Shown: piece by piece, positions 8,485-16,566 of the stretch
How positions within the stretch are numbered: the stretch's first letter is position 1
Layout of the letters: every line of letters begins with the position of its first letter
DNA from: a bacterium
Lineage (GTDB): Bacteria > Acidobacteriota > Terriglobia > Terriglobales > Acidobacteriaceae
Assembly: GCA_026225095.1 (NCBI GenBank)
Contig: JAMFSC010000130.1
Span: 1-43,890 of the forward strand
Direction of reading: 5' to 3'
DNA length: 43,890 nucleotides
Program-made: the position numbers and the translations under genes
The notes under the pieces: model-generated
What the model was told of the DNA's origin: nothing
Seen by the model: the letters and a program-made list of their open reading frames with translations, nothing else
The model's database searches: none

Positions 8485-9429
8485 ATGGCGACGACGGTCA
8501 CGGTTGCGACAGCGGCACAGAAGACCAGCAGGGTGGCCACGCTGGCCTGGGTGACGCTGGGATTCTTCATCGTGGTCGTGTTGTGGGGAGCGGTCGTGCG
8601 GGCGACCGGGTCGGGAGGCGGCTGCGGAAGCAACTGGCCGCTCTGCAACGGCGACTTCTTCCCGCATCATCCGCGACTGGCAACCATCATCGAGTTTTCC
8701 CACCGCTCGACCTCAGCCGTGTGCACCATCCTGCTGGTGCTGCTTGGCATCGCGACCTTCCGGGTCACACCGCCGGGACATCGCGCGCGCAAGGCCGTTT
8801 CGTGGGCCGGCTTTCTGCTGGTCACCGAGGCGCTTCTGGGTGCGCTTCTGGTGCTGCGTCGCTATGTGGAAGCGAACCTCTCGACCGGCCGCATCATTGC
8901 CCAGTCGATTCACCTTACCAACACCATGCTGTTCATGGGCGCACTGACTCTGACCGCGTGGTTTCTGCGCGAACCAACCGATCAACCACCGGCATCTGAG
9001 GGCTCGCGCACGGCGGCCCTGGTCGCGATCCTCGCCACGCTGGTGGTCAGCGCGACCGGTTCTCTGGCAGCCCTGGCCGACACGCTCTTCCCTTCCCCCA
9101 GCCTGCGGGCCGGTCTCCTGAAAGACTTCGCCTCCACCTCGCCACTCCTCGTGAGAATGCGCTGGGTACACCCTGCCTCGGCCCTCCTGGGCGTGGCGTG
9201 CGTCATTCTGATGCTCCGCGGCGCGACCGGTCGAACCGTTCTTGGCCGGACCATGGTAGCGCTGCTTGGGCTCCAGATCGTGCTTGGGATAGGAGATGTT
9301 CTGTTGCTTGCTCCGACGTGGATGCAGGTCGTCCATCTTCTGGGAGCCGATCTGTACTGGGTGGCACTTGTGCTCCTGGCATCTGAACTGGTCTGGCCGA
9401 TCCGGTATGTGCCCGCTCCAACGGTTTAA
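8485..9429 (+). CDS. ctaA: heme A synthase, CtaA/COX15 family
   Basis: Integral membrane oxygenase-like protein that converts heme O to heme A for aa3-type oxidases. The 314 residues form about eight membrane helices in two pseudo-repeats. Heme-ligand histidines are visible in EFSHRST (E70, H73), QSIHLTNT, WVHPASA and VVHLLGADLYW. A pair of extracytoplasmic cysteines lies in GGGCGSNWPLCNG (C47, C54), as in Bacillus-type CtaA. No ctaB (heme O synthase) or oxidase subunits are adjacent. The gene ends just before a bidirectional hairpin. Confidence 0.92.
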   Translation: MATTVTVATAAQKTSRVATLAWVTLGFFIVVVLWGAVVRATGSGGGCGSNWPLCNGDFFPHHPRLATIIEFSHRSTSAVCTILLVLLGIATFRVTPPGHRARKAVSWAGFLLVTEALLGALLVLRRYVEANLSTGRIIAQSIHLTNTMLFMGALTLTAWFLREPTDQPPASEGSRTAALVAILATLVVSATGSLAALADTLFPSPSLRAGLLKDFASTSPLLVRMRWVHPASALLGVACVILMLRGATGRTVLGRTMVALLGLQIVLGIGDVLLLAPTWMQVVHLLGADLYWVALVLLASELVWPIRYVPAPTV

Positions 9430-9433
9430 ACGA

Positions 9434-9463
9434 CACAGCCTGAGATCTGGATCTCAGGCTGTG
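9434..9463. terminator. bidirectional hairpin terminator
   Basis: CACAGCCTGAGATC (9434-9447) and GATCTCAGGCTGTG (9450-9463) are perfect 14-bp complements with minimal loop. The hairpin lies between the stop of ctaA (+) and the stop of the repeat protein (-), so it can end both transcripts. The T tracts are weak. Confidence 0.8.
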
Positions 9464-9477
9464 CGGGAGAGAGCGGT

Positions 9478-9801
9478 TTAGTGAATAGCTGGCTTGCCGG
9501 CGATCTTGTCGCCCAGATTCTCGGTTCCGTGGGCCGTCTTCTGAGCCGCAACCTTGGTCCCGTGTCCGACGTCCTTGGCTGCGACCTTCGTTCCGTGGGC
9601 GGTCTTGTGATAGACCTTCTTCGTGCCATGCGCGGTCTTGTGCGCGACGCGCTTGGTCGCGTGGCCGGTATCGACCGCGGCTTCCTTGGTATTGTGGCCG
9701 GCAGCATGCATATCCTGCCCGGCGGTCTGGGCCTGCGCGACGCTAAGGCCGACCGAGAGCAGGGTGGCGAGGAAGAAACCGCCAATCTTGCGAGATTTCA
9801 T
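9478..9801 (-). CDS. secreted His/Lys-rich protein with 11-residue repeats
   Basis: Unrecognised protein of 107 residues. The ATG at 9801 has a strong SD (AGGAG) and opens a signal peptide ending in VAQAQ. The rest is built of about five or six 11-residue units of the pattern [TV][AG]H[GA]TKxxxxK: TGHATKRVAHK, TAHGTKKVYHK, TAHGTKVAAKD, VGHGTKVAAQK, TAHGTENLGDK. Undecapeptide amphipathic repeats are typical of LEA group 3 and some apolipoprotein-like helical proteins, so a periplasmic desiccation or membrane-protection role is conceivable. The histidines could also bind metal. An in-frame extension to 10497 runs through the neighbouring promoter and is not coding. A conserved-domain or structure prediction would decide the class. 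Confidence 0.75.
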   Translation of the reverse strand: MKSRKIGGFFLATLLSVGLSVAQAQTAGQDMHAAGHNTKEAAVDTGHATKRVAHKTAHGTKKVYHKTAHGTKVAAKDVGHGTKVAAQKTAHGTENLGDKIAGKPAIH

Positions 9802-10164
9802 GGAGAACTCCTTCGTAAGTGCGGAGAAAGTGGATGCGACCGCCTGGTCCCAAAGCGTTTCTTGTTCCGGCCACAGGCGCCCTGAACCGATTGCGCATGG
9901 ACATCGGTCATTCAATTCAGATAGATTCGCGGGCAGGGCGGAACGTTGTGCGCAGGGTACAAAGTATTCCCGTGTTGGGAAACGTGACGACTTGGCGTTG
10001 GCAAACGTTTTCTGTATATTTTTCGAGTCCAAGCGAAATCGCTTTGCCCGTTCTGAAAAGCTCGACGTTCTGAACCTGACCCGCGCTCCGTCGGTCGGAG
10101 GCAGGGACGAATCTTTGTGAGAGAGGCGCCCGGCAACGTTGCCGGAGGCTTGGAAGACTACTTT
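9802..10164. other. 363-bp divergent intergenic region
   Basis: It holds the ribosome site of the repeat protein on the left and the promoter/operator of the sugar symporter at 9975-10020. The symporter leader follows. In the leader, CCGGCAACGTTGCCGG (10130-10145) is a perfect 16-bp palindrome lying about 20 bp before the chosen start. Confidence 0.6.
9975..10020 (+). promoter_or_regulatory. sigma-70-type promoter with LacI-family operator
   Basis: TTGGCG (9992-9997) and TATATT (10015-10020) are separated by exactly 17 bp. The spacer holds GGCAAACGTTTTC (about 10000-10012), which has the AAACGTTT core of LacI/GalR-family operators. A second, weaker half-match (GGGAAACGTG) lies about 24 bp upstream. 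This fits sugar-responsive repression of the symporter/isomerase unit. The repressor gene is not in the window. Confidence 0.6.
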
Positions 10165-11898
10165 ATGCACGGATTGCCCGCGATGTTGCTCTCGGTGGAT
10201 CGGCAACTGACCCACCTCGCCCCGGTAGATATTCTCATCCTCGTGCTCTACTTCGCTCTCGTGGTCTTCATCGGCTTCTATGCCAAGGGACAGGCGAATA
10301 CCAGCGAAGAGTTCTTCCTGGCCGGGCGCGAGATGACGGCATGGATCGCCGGCCTCAGCTTCGTTTCGGCGAACCTCGGGTCGCTCGAGCTGATGGGCTG
10401 GGCCGGAGCGGCCTACCAGTACGGCATGCTCGCCGCGCACTGTTACTGGTTCGGCGCCATTCCCGCGATGCTCTTCCTCTGTATCGTGATGATGCACTTA
10501 TACTACATCTCGAAGACGCACTCGGTCCCCGGATACCTGCAACTCCGCTTCGGCGAAGGCGCCCGCGCGCTCTCGGCGGTCTCCTTCGCACTGATGACCA
10601 TCCTGATGAGCGGCGTCAACATGTACGCCATGGCGCTGGTGATGAAGACCGTGCTGGGCTGGAACATCACGTTCTCGATCTGGGTGGGAGCTGGAACGGT
10701 GGCGCTCTACGTGATGCTTGGCGGCCTGCGCTCGGCGATCATCAACGAGGTGCTTCAGTTCGTGCTTATCTGGGCCGGAGCCGCCATGATCCCGATCCTT
10801 GGGCTCATCGAAGCCGGCGGCTGGAAGAATCTGAAGGCGCAGATCGCTGTCAACGTCGGAACCACCGACTACGGCCACATGTGGTCGACGCTCGGCCACT
10901 TCCGCGACAACCCCATGGGAGTTCACTGGACCGGAATCGTCTTCGGCCTCGGCTTCGTCGTCAGCTTCGGCTACTGGACCACCGACTTCCTCGTCGTGCA
11001 GCGCGTGCTCAGTGCCAACAACCTGCGCGCTGCCAAGATGGCCCCGGTGATCGGCGCGGCGTTTAAGATGGCGGTTCCCTTCATCGTCATCGTGCCCGGC
11101 CTGCTGGCGCTCGCGGTTCTGAAAAATCCCGACGGCTCCATCATGCACCTGGTTCCGGAGAGCGTCGCTGCCGGAACCCAGGGTCTTCACAGCTATAACG
11201 AAGTCCTTCCCCTGATGCTGATCCGGTACTGCGGTCCGGGCCTGCTTGGACTCGGCATCACCGCCCTGGTCGCCGGGTTCATGAGCGGCATGGCCGGCAA
11301 CGTCAGCGCCTTTTCCACCGTCTGGACCTACGACCTCTACGGAGCCTTCATCAACAAGAAGGCGTCCGACAAGCACTACGTCGCGATGGGCCGCTGGTCG
11401 ACCGTCATCGGCATGCTGGTATCGATCGGGACTGCGTATCTCGTCATGAACGCGGCCAGCATTATGGACTACGTGCAGGCGCTGTTCAGCTTCTTCATCG
11501 CGCCGCTCTTCGGCACCGTCATCCTGGGCATGCTGTGGAAGCGCGCCACAAAGGCCGGGGGCTTCTGGGGTCTCCTCGCCGGAACCGTCGGGTCGATCTC
11601 GATGTTTACATGGGTGCTGCGCGACCCCACCGCTCTGCGCTACATCGCCATGAGCCCCGACGCCAGGCCGATGGCGGAAAACCTCTACCGTGCACTGTGG
11701 AGTTGGTCGATCTGCGTCGTCGTCACCGTCATCGTCAGCCTCATGACCAAGGCCACGCCGCTCTCCGAGCTGTCGGGCCTCGTCTACGGCGTCACCCCCA
11801 TCCCCGACGACGGAGCCAAGAGTCTTTGGCAGAAGCCCATGTTCTGGGCCATCGTCGTCATCGTCGTATTTTTCATTCTGAACCTGATGTTCTGGTAG
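10165..11898 (+). CDS. sodium:solute symporter (SSS family), probable sugar carrier
   Basis: A 577-residue member of the solute:sodium symporter family (SglT/PutP fold), with about 13-14 hydrophobic segments. Family blocks include EEFFLAGREMTAWIAGLSFVSANLGS in the first helices, the GGLRSAIINEVLQF region, and later ALVAGFMSGMAGNVSAFSTV, where the sodium-site serines lie. ATG 10165 was chosen for a nearby GGAAG and a normal N-terminus; GTG 10117 and ATG 10183 are alternatives. It sits in front of a small membrane protein (11-bp gap) and a FucI-like isomerase, so a monosaccharide is the likely substrate, imported with Na+. Confidence 0.9.
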   Translation: MHGLPAMLLSVDRQLTHLAPVDILILVLYFALVVFIGFYAKGQANTSEEFFLAGREMTAWIAGLSFVSANLGSLELMGWAGAAYQYGMLAAHCYWFGAIPAMLFLCIVMMHLYYISKTHSVPGYLQLRFGEGARALSAVSFALMTILMSGVNMYAMALVMKTVLGWNITFSIWVGAGTVALYVMLGGLRSAIINEVLQFVLIWAGAAMIPILGLIEAGGWKNLKAQIAVNVGTTDYGHMWSTLGHFRDNPMGVHWTGIVFGLGFVVSFGYWTTDFLVVQRVLSANNLRAAKMAPVIGAAFKMAVPFIVIVPGLLALAVLKNPDGSIMHLVPESVAAGTQGLHSYNEVLPLMLIRYCGPGLLGLGITALVAGFMSGMAGNVSAFSTVWTYDLYGAFINKKASDKHYVAMGRWSTVIGMLVSIGTAYLVMNAASIMDYVQALFSFFIAPLFGTVILGMLWKRATKAGGFWGLLAGTVGSISMFTWVLRDPTALRYIAMSPDARPMAENLYRALWSWSICVVVTVIVSLMTKATPLSELSGLVYGVTPIPDDGAKSLWQKPMFWAIVVIVVFFILNLMFW

Positions 11899-11908
11899 AG
11901 AGAGGCCT

Positions 11909-12145
11909 ATGCACACACCCGAGTTGGCGAAGACGTTGGAAGAGAAGCAGGAGCTCTCGATCTGGTTTTTCTGCGGCCTGCTGACGCTGGTCTACGGCGT
12001 GGTCCTGGTCGGCCAGGGGCTCTACGACCTTGGCCACCCACCCGCGACCGTGCTCAACGAACTCCATCCCACGCTCAAGTGGGGTGCGCTGATGACATTT
12101 TTCGGAGCGATCTACGTCATTCGCTTCCGTCCCGGCAAGGGCTAG
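11909..12145 (+). CDS. small two-helix membrane protein of the symporter operon
   Basis: A 78-residue protein with two predicted membrane helices (about 19-40 and 55-72) joined by a short Pro/His loop. The ends are polar and charged. The ATG has an SD (AGAGG, about 5 nt upstream) and the gene begins 10 bp after the symporter stop. It belongs to no family I can name. Its tight position suggests an accessory subunit of the symporter or an assembly partner, as small DUF-type proteins are for some SSS carriers. That role is inferred only from context. Confidence 0.7.
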   Translation: MHTPELAKTLEEKQELSIWFFCGLLTLVYGVVLVGQGLYDLGHPPATVLNELHPTLKWGALMTFFGAIYVIRFRPGKG

Positions 12146-12246
12146 CGCAACGTTGTTCGTTGAGTGGCGGCGAAACTTCATCCAACGCCTTCGTCACTTT
12201 TGTATGATTGGAATTCTGGCATTTTTGAAAGCGAAAAGGGTGTGAG

Positions 12247-13659
12247 ATGGCAAAGCAGATGACAATGGGTGTAATCGTAGGCAACCGGGGCTTCTTCCCC
12301 AGCCACCTGGCGACGAGCGGACGGCTGGAGATGATTGCGGCACTCGAAGCGGCGGGCATCAAACCCATCGTCCTGACACCGGAAGAGACCGCCCACGGGG
12401 CCGTCGAGACGTACGAAGACGCCAAGAAATGCGCCGCCCTCTTCAAGGCTCACGCGGCTGAGATCGACGGAATTATCATCACCCTGCCAAACTTCGGCGA
12501 GGAGCGCGGCCTGGCCGATGCGCTCCGCCTCTCGAACCTGCGGGTTCCGGTGCTCATCCAGGCCACGCCCGATTCCACCGGCAAAATGTCCATCGCCTTC
12601 CGCCGCGACAGCTTCTGCGGCAAGATGTCGATCTGCAATAACCTCAGGCAGTACGGCATCCCCTACTCGCTCACCACCTTGCATACCGAAGCCCCCGATT
12701 CGCCCGAGTTCAAAGCCGACCTTGCATGGTTCTCCTCCGTCTGCCGCGTCGTCGACGGCCTCAAAAATCTGCGCATCGGCGCCATCGGAGCGCGGCCCAC
12801 GGCGTTCAACACCGTGCGCTACTCCGAAAAGCTGCTCGAAAAGTCCGGAATCACCGTCGAAACCCTCGACCTCAGCGAGGTCATGGGACGTATCGGCCGG
12901 ATGAAGGATACCGATGACGCCGCGCAGGAAAAACTCGCCGCGATCAAGAGGTACATCCCCATCGGCACCACGCCCGAGGCCGCTCTGCTCAAGATGGCCA
13001 AGCTCGGAGCCGTCATCGACCACTGGATGAAGGCCAGCGAGCTCACCGTCAGCGCCGTCCAGTGCTGGACCTCGATCGAGGAGTTTCTGGGCATCGTTCC
13101 CTGCACCGTCATGAGCATGATGAGCGAAAACCTCATCCCCTCGGCCTGCGAGGTCGACGTCCTCGGAACGCTGTCGATGTACGCCCTCACCCTGGCCAGC
13201 GAGACCCCCTCGGCGCTCCTCGACTGGAACAACAACTACGGCGACAATCCCGACAAGGCGGTCTGCTTCCACTGCTCGAACCTGCCGAAACACTTCTTCA
13301 ACGAAGGCGTGAAGATGGACTATCAGCTCATCATCGCGGGCACGGTTGGCAAGGAGAACACCCACGGAACGCTCGACGGAACCGTGAAGGCCGGGGCGAT
13401 GAGCTTCGCCCGTTTCTCCACCGACGACTTCGGCGGTCAGATCACCGGATACGTCGGCGAGGGAGCCTTCACCAACGATCCGCTCACCACGTTCGGTGGA
13501 GCCGGTGTGGTCGAGATTCCGAAGATGCAGGAGCTGCTCCGGTACATCTGCGAGAACGGCTTCGAACACCACGTCGCCGCGAACTTTTCAACGACCGCCG
13601 CCCCCGTCTACGAGGCCGCCACCAAGTATCTCGGCTGGAAGATGCACTGGCACAAGTAA
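12247..13659 (+). CDS. L-fucose/L-arabinose isomerase-family protein
   Basis: A 470-residue protein of the FucI/AraA superfamily, which interconverts aldoses and ketoses with a divalent metal. The metal-ligand pattern is recognisable: a Glu in SACEVDVLG (about 299-307), an Asp in LLDWNNN and a His in GFEHHVAANF near residue 441. The N-terminal half has the FucI-like alternating strand/helix layout (GIIITLPNFGEERG). It is shorter than E. coli FucI (591) and divergent, so the sugar cannot be assigned from sequence. The gap to the small membrane protein is 101 bp, and the three genes probably form one sugar-uptake and isomerisation unit. It is followed directly by repeat R2. Confidence 0.82.
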   Translation: MAKQMTMGVIVGNRGFFPSHLATSGRLEMIAALEAAGIKPIVLTPEETAHGAVETYEDAKKCAALFKAHAAEIDGIIITLPNFGEERGLADALRLSNLRVPVLIQATPDSTGKMSIAFRRDSFCGKMSICNNLRQYGIPYSLTTLHTEAPDSPEFKADLAWFSSVCRVVDGLKNLRIGAIGARPTAFNTVRYSEKLLEKSGITVETLDLSEVMGRIGRMKDTDDAAQEKLAAIKRYIPIGTTPEAALLKMAKLGAVIDHWMKASELTVSAVQCWTSIEEFLGIVPCTVMSMMSENLIPSACEVDVLGTLSMYALTLASETPSALLDWNNNYGDNPDKAVCFHCSNLPKHFFNEGVKMDYQLIIAGTVGKENTHGTLDGTVKAGAMSFARFSTDDFGGQITGYVGEGAFTNDPLTTFGGAGVVEIPKMQELLRYICENGFEHHVAANFSTTAAPVYEAATKYLGWKMHWHK

Positions 13660-13670
13660 CCTCCCATGGT

Positions 13671-13780
13671 CCTCCCGTTGCCCGCAACGATCGTTCGTGC
13701 CGACCAACGGGAGGCCCACGCGAAGCCCAATACAAGTCACGAAGTGACCGCCCCACGCGGAGTGGGCCCCTCCGGCAGGA
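13671..13780 (+). repeat. R2 intergenic repeat, copy a
   Basis: It begins with a hairpin: CCTCCCGTTG (13671-13680) against CAACGGGAGG (13705-13714). It continues with GCGAAGCCC, CAAGTCACGAAGT and a second small stem CCCAC/GTGGG, ending TCCGGCAGGA. The same series of blocks recurs at 22657-22760 and, shortened, at 30448-30530. It sits between convergent genes, where it could act as a bidirectional terminator. Confidence 0.8.
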
Positions 13781-13785
13781 GATCC

Positions 13786-14763
13786 CTAACCCATATCCAG
13801 CTCATGCACCTTGCGCCACCGCCGGCAAAGGTTCCGGGCCGCAATCGGCCAGTCTCGATAGGCAAACTCGAAGCCACTCGCAATCAGCCTGCCGGGAACA
13901 GCACGCCGGCTCTTCAGCACTAATTCCGATTCAGTCCGCATCAGCCGAGTCCCGATCTCGATCAGAAACTCCGGCGCGGCCAGGCCGATGCGTGTCCCCC
14001 AGGCCGAGCGAAGTTCGCGCATAAACGCATCATTGTGCAAAGGATTGGGCGAAGCGAGATTGACCGGCCCCGCAAGCCCCTCGTCCGCGATGACCCAGTC
14101 GACCGCCCGCACGAAGTCCATGTCGTGGATCCACGAGACATACTGCCGCCCCGAGCCCTGCGCCCCTCCCAGCCCCTTCCGCACCAGCGAGAGTAGGACA
14201 TCGAACACCCCTCCCGAATCCGGGGAAAGCGTGATCGCGCTACGCAGCGCCACCTTCCGCGTACGGGGCGTCGCGGTCTCGAAGAAGGCCTCCTCCCACG
14301 CCTTGCCGACACCGATCGAAAAGTTCCACGTCTCCGGAACCCCCGGCTCATCGCCGCCAAGTTGTCCGGTCGCCTCGTCATTGGGATGGTCGCCGGGCGC
14401 GTCGAGCGTATGTCGATACAGCGTCGCCGTGCTCGCATTGAGCCAGACCCGCGGAGGATTCCCCAGCCCGGCGATCACCTCGTTCAGCAGCCTCGTCGAC
14501 TGCACGCGCGATTCGAGGATCTCGCGCCGGTTCGCCGCGTTATACCGGCAGTTCACACTGCGTCCAGTCAGGTTGATACAGACATCCGCCCCATCGAGCA
14601 CGTCCGTCCATCCTCCCGGCGTACGCCCATCCCAACGAATCGTCGGCCACGGAGCCCGAGTCGGTTTGCGCGTGAGCACAGTCACCGCGTGATGATGGAC
14701 ATGAAAGTGGCGGGCGAGGATCTGGCCCACCTGACCACTGCCTCCGGCAAGGACGATGCGCAT
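13786..14763 (-). CDS. TIGR01777 family NAD(P)-dependent epimerase-like protein
   Basis: A 325-residue extended-SDR protein from the ATG at 14763 (an upstream 14-residue extension is possible but less likely). The N-terminal nucleotide motif is IVLAGGSGQVGQ, a variant of GxxGxxG. It has the INLTGRSVNCRY block typical of TIGR01777/YfcH proteins, the STATLYRH region in place of a standard YxxxK, and a C-terminal DUF1731-like segment (about 275-320). YfcH-type proteins have no firm function; SulA-like cell-division names come from distant similarity. It is the last gene of the minus-strand run, 104 bp after the ATC-start gene. Confidence 0.88.
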   Translation of the reverse strand: MRIVLAGGSGQVGQILARHFHVHHHAVTVLTRKPTRAPWPTIRWDGRTPGGWTDVLDGADVCINLTGRSVNCRYNAANRREILESRVQSTRLLNEVIAGLGNPPRVWLNASTATLYRHTLDAPGDHPNDEATGQLGGDEPGVPETWNFSIGVGKAWEEAFFETATPRTRKVALRSAITLSPDSGGVFDVLLSLVRKGLGGAQGSGRQYVSWIHDMDFVRAVDWVIADEGLAGPVNLASPNPLHNDAFMRELRSAWGTRIGLAAPEFLIEIGTRLMRTESELVLKSRRAVPGRLIASGFEFAYRDWPIAARNLCRRWRKVHELDMG

Positions 14764-14867
14764 GGGCCGAGTGTAGCCGACGCAGTTGCTTTTTCTTCCG
14801 CGCAATCACAACAAAAACAACGGAAGCGCTAACGTTGTGGGAATAATCGGAACCAGCGGCGTTCGCT

Positions 14868-15665
14868 CTATCGGCTCGCCCGATTCGTACCCGGCCAGGC
14901 AGGGGCATTGAGTTCCACCCGCCAGACAGGACCACTCTCATAAAGCTGCCCCTCGAACTTGACCACCGAAGGCGCGTCTCCGTCCAGAATCCAGATATGA
15001 AGGTCCTCCGGCTGCTTGCCGATCACCGGAGCCACCACCCCAGCGATGCCGCCAAGTTCGATATGGATCCTGTAATGAGTTGCCTTGTGGTGCACAAACC
15101 CAAGCATGAAGGCGTCCTCGCCCTCCGGCTTGATCGACAGGTGAACAAGACGTCCCTTGCCGGTCGGCGCCACCATTGCGACCTTCGTCTCCGGCGTGCG
15201 CGGTGAGATATTCAAAAGCGTAATAAACTCGAGCCCGTTATACGTATCGGGCGGAAGATCGATGTGATTTGTAGCAACCTTCACCGGCTCGCCGCGCCTC
15301 TCGCCCGGTTCTCGAATCGTGATGTCTCCGTTCGCTTCGACCAGGTAGTCGATCGGCTTCGGAAACGACGGTCCACGCTGGACGTGGTGATCGCTCACCA
15401 ACTGGAAGGTCTTCCACTGGGTAAAGATCGTGGTCTCATCATCGACCGAACCATCACGAAAGTGAAACGTCAACCGCGAGGTAATCCGCTCGCCATGCGC
15501 CACCTGTACCAGGTCGCCCATGGCGAGCAGCCTCCCGCTCAGGTCCTTCAGGGTCAGAAAGCCGTGGTAGCTCCCCTGGCTGTGCAGCACCGGAATCGGA
15601 TCGGCGCGGAGGATGGCCGTTGGAAGAGAGAGGAGGAGGAGCGAGACGATCTTGGCTCGACGGAT
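14868..15665 (-). CDS. putative secreted protein, apparent ATC start codon
   Basis: Unrecognised protein, probably of the DUF6134-like exported type. No ATG, GTG or TTG exists between an in-frame TAG (15723-15725) and a GTG at 15590. Yet the codons before 15590 encode an ideal signal peptide: RRAK, then IVSLLLLSLPTAIL, then RADPIP. The ATC at 15663-15665 stands 6 nt after a good SD (AGGAG, 15672-15676) exactly at the n-region. From there the product is 265 residues, with a mature part rich in beta strands and no cysteine or metal motifs. The alternative is translation from GTG 15590 (240 residues, no signal peptide) or a mutated start. The gene follows the GT2 gene by 202 bp. Confidence 0.65.
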   Translation of the reverse strand: MRRAKIVSLLLLSLPTAILRADPIPVLHSQGSYHGFLTLKDLSGRLLAMGDLVQVAHGERITSRLTFHFRDGSVDDETTIFTQWKTFQLVSDHHVQRGPSFPKPIDYLVEANGDITIREPGERRGEPVKVATNHIDLPPDTYNGLEFITLLNISPRTPETKVAMVAPTGKGRLVHLSIKPEGEDAFMLGFVHHKATHYRIHIELGGIAGVVAPVIGKQPEDLHIWILDGDAPSVVKFEGQLYESGPVWRVELNAPAWPGTNRASR

Positions 15666-15867
15666 AGGTGGCTCCTGTTTTGCTTGGAAGAGGTCCAGCT
15701 GGGAGAGTTGTCGAGGCGAGCCCTACTCCCGAAGAGGCATATCGAGGACTCGCCGGAGTGAAGCGGGAATGGCAGCAGCATGATGTCGAAGTGGCGGAGA
15801 GGTCAGAGTCTAATCCTGTATGACGCGGATCACTGTTCGCCTGTTGCGGCATCGGCTCATATTTTTC

Positions 15868-16566
15868 TCAGGACGATCTCGGGCGCGACGTCACCGTCAC
15901 CCGGAACAACACCTCCAGAATGCGGGTCGCGGCCTTCACGGACGCACGCAGGTCGCCCGACACCTTGCTCGTCCCTCCGATCCGCTTTCGGTAGTCGACC
16001 GGAATCTCCAGAATCCGCAGATGATGTTGGATCGCCCGGATCTGCATCTCCAGGTTCCACCCATAGGTCAGCTCCGACATCCCAAGGCGCTCGAACGAAG
16101 ACCTTCGTATCGCGCGGAACGGCCCCATATCCGTATATCGGAAGCCGCTCGTCAGCTTCACGAGCGTTCCCACGAGATGCCCGGCGAAGACCTGCGAACC
16201 AAGCATCGACCCCGGCTCGCGCCTCCCCAGAAGCCGCGTCCCCAGCACAAAATCCGCCTCATCCCGCTCGATCGGAGCCAGCAGCCGTGGCAGGTCGGCG
16301 ATAATATCCGACCCATCCCCGTCCATGTAAACCAGGATGTCGGAGCTGGGCAGCGCAGCCAGCGATCCCGCCAGGCAAGCCGCCCCGTAGCCACGCGCCG
16401 AGCGGATCACCCGCGCCCCCGCCCTGGACGCGATCTCCGCCGTGCCATCGGTCGATCCATTGTCGACCACGATGCACTCGGCGATCAGGTGCCAGGGCAT
16501 CTCGGAGACCACCTGGCCAATCGATTCGTGCTCGTTCAACGCGGGAATGATGATGGAGACCGGCAA
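15868..16566 (-). CDS. family 2 glycosyltransferase (dolichyl-P-glucose synthase-like)
   Basis: A 232-residue GT-A fold enzyme that transfers a sugar from a nucleotide sugar, typically to a lipid phosphate. N-terminal SIIIPALNEHESI (about 4-16), VVDNGSTDGT (33-42) and the metal-binding acidic motif VYMDGDGSD (about 78-86) are present, and ALG5/DPM1-like GFRYTDMGPFRAIRR follows. No C-terminal membrane helices are visible. The start is TTG 16566, directly abutting the stop of the radical-SAM gene, with GGAG 7 nt upstream inside that gene; homology begins right at MPVSIIIPA. It is the last gene of the five-gene operon. Confidence 0.9.
   Translation of the reverse strand: MPVSIIIPALNEHESIGQVVSEMPWHLIAECIVVDNGSTDGTAEIASRAGARVIRSARGYGAACLAGSLAALPSSDILVYMDGDGSDIIADLPRLLAPIERDEADFVLGTRLLGRREPGSMLGSQVFAGHLVGTLVKLTSGFRYTDMGPFRAIRRSSFERLGMSELTYGWNLEMQIRAIQHHLRILEIPVDYRKRIGGTSKVSGDLRASVKAATRILEVLFRVTVTSRPRSS

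Noticed and set aside
10498..11916. 472-residue minus-strand ORF opposite the symporter
   Set aside because: Asp/Glu/His-rich mirror of a membrane protein; a shadow frame only.
12205..12240. TGGCATTTTTGAAAGC before the isomerase as a sigma-54 promoter
   Set aside because: The GC element of the -12 box is missing and the spacing does not fit TGGCAC-N5-TTGC.
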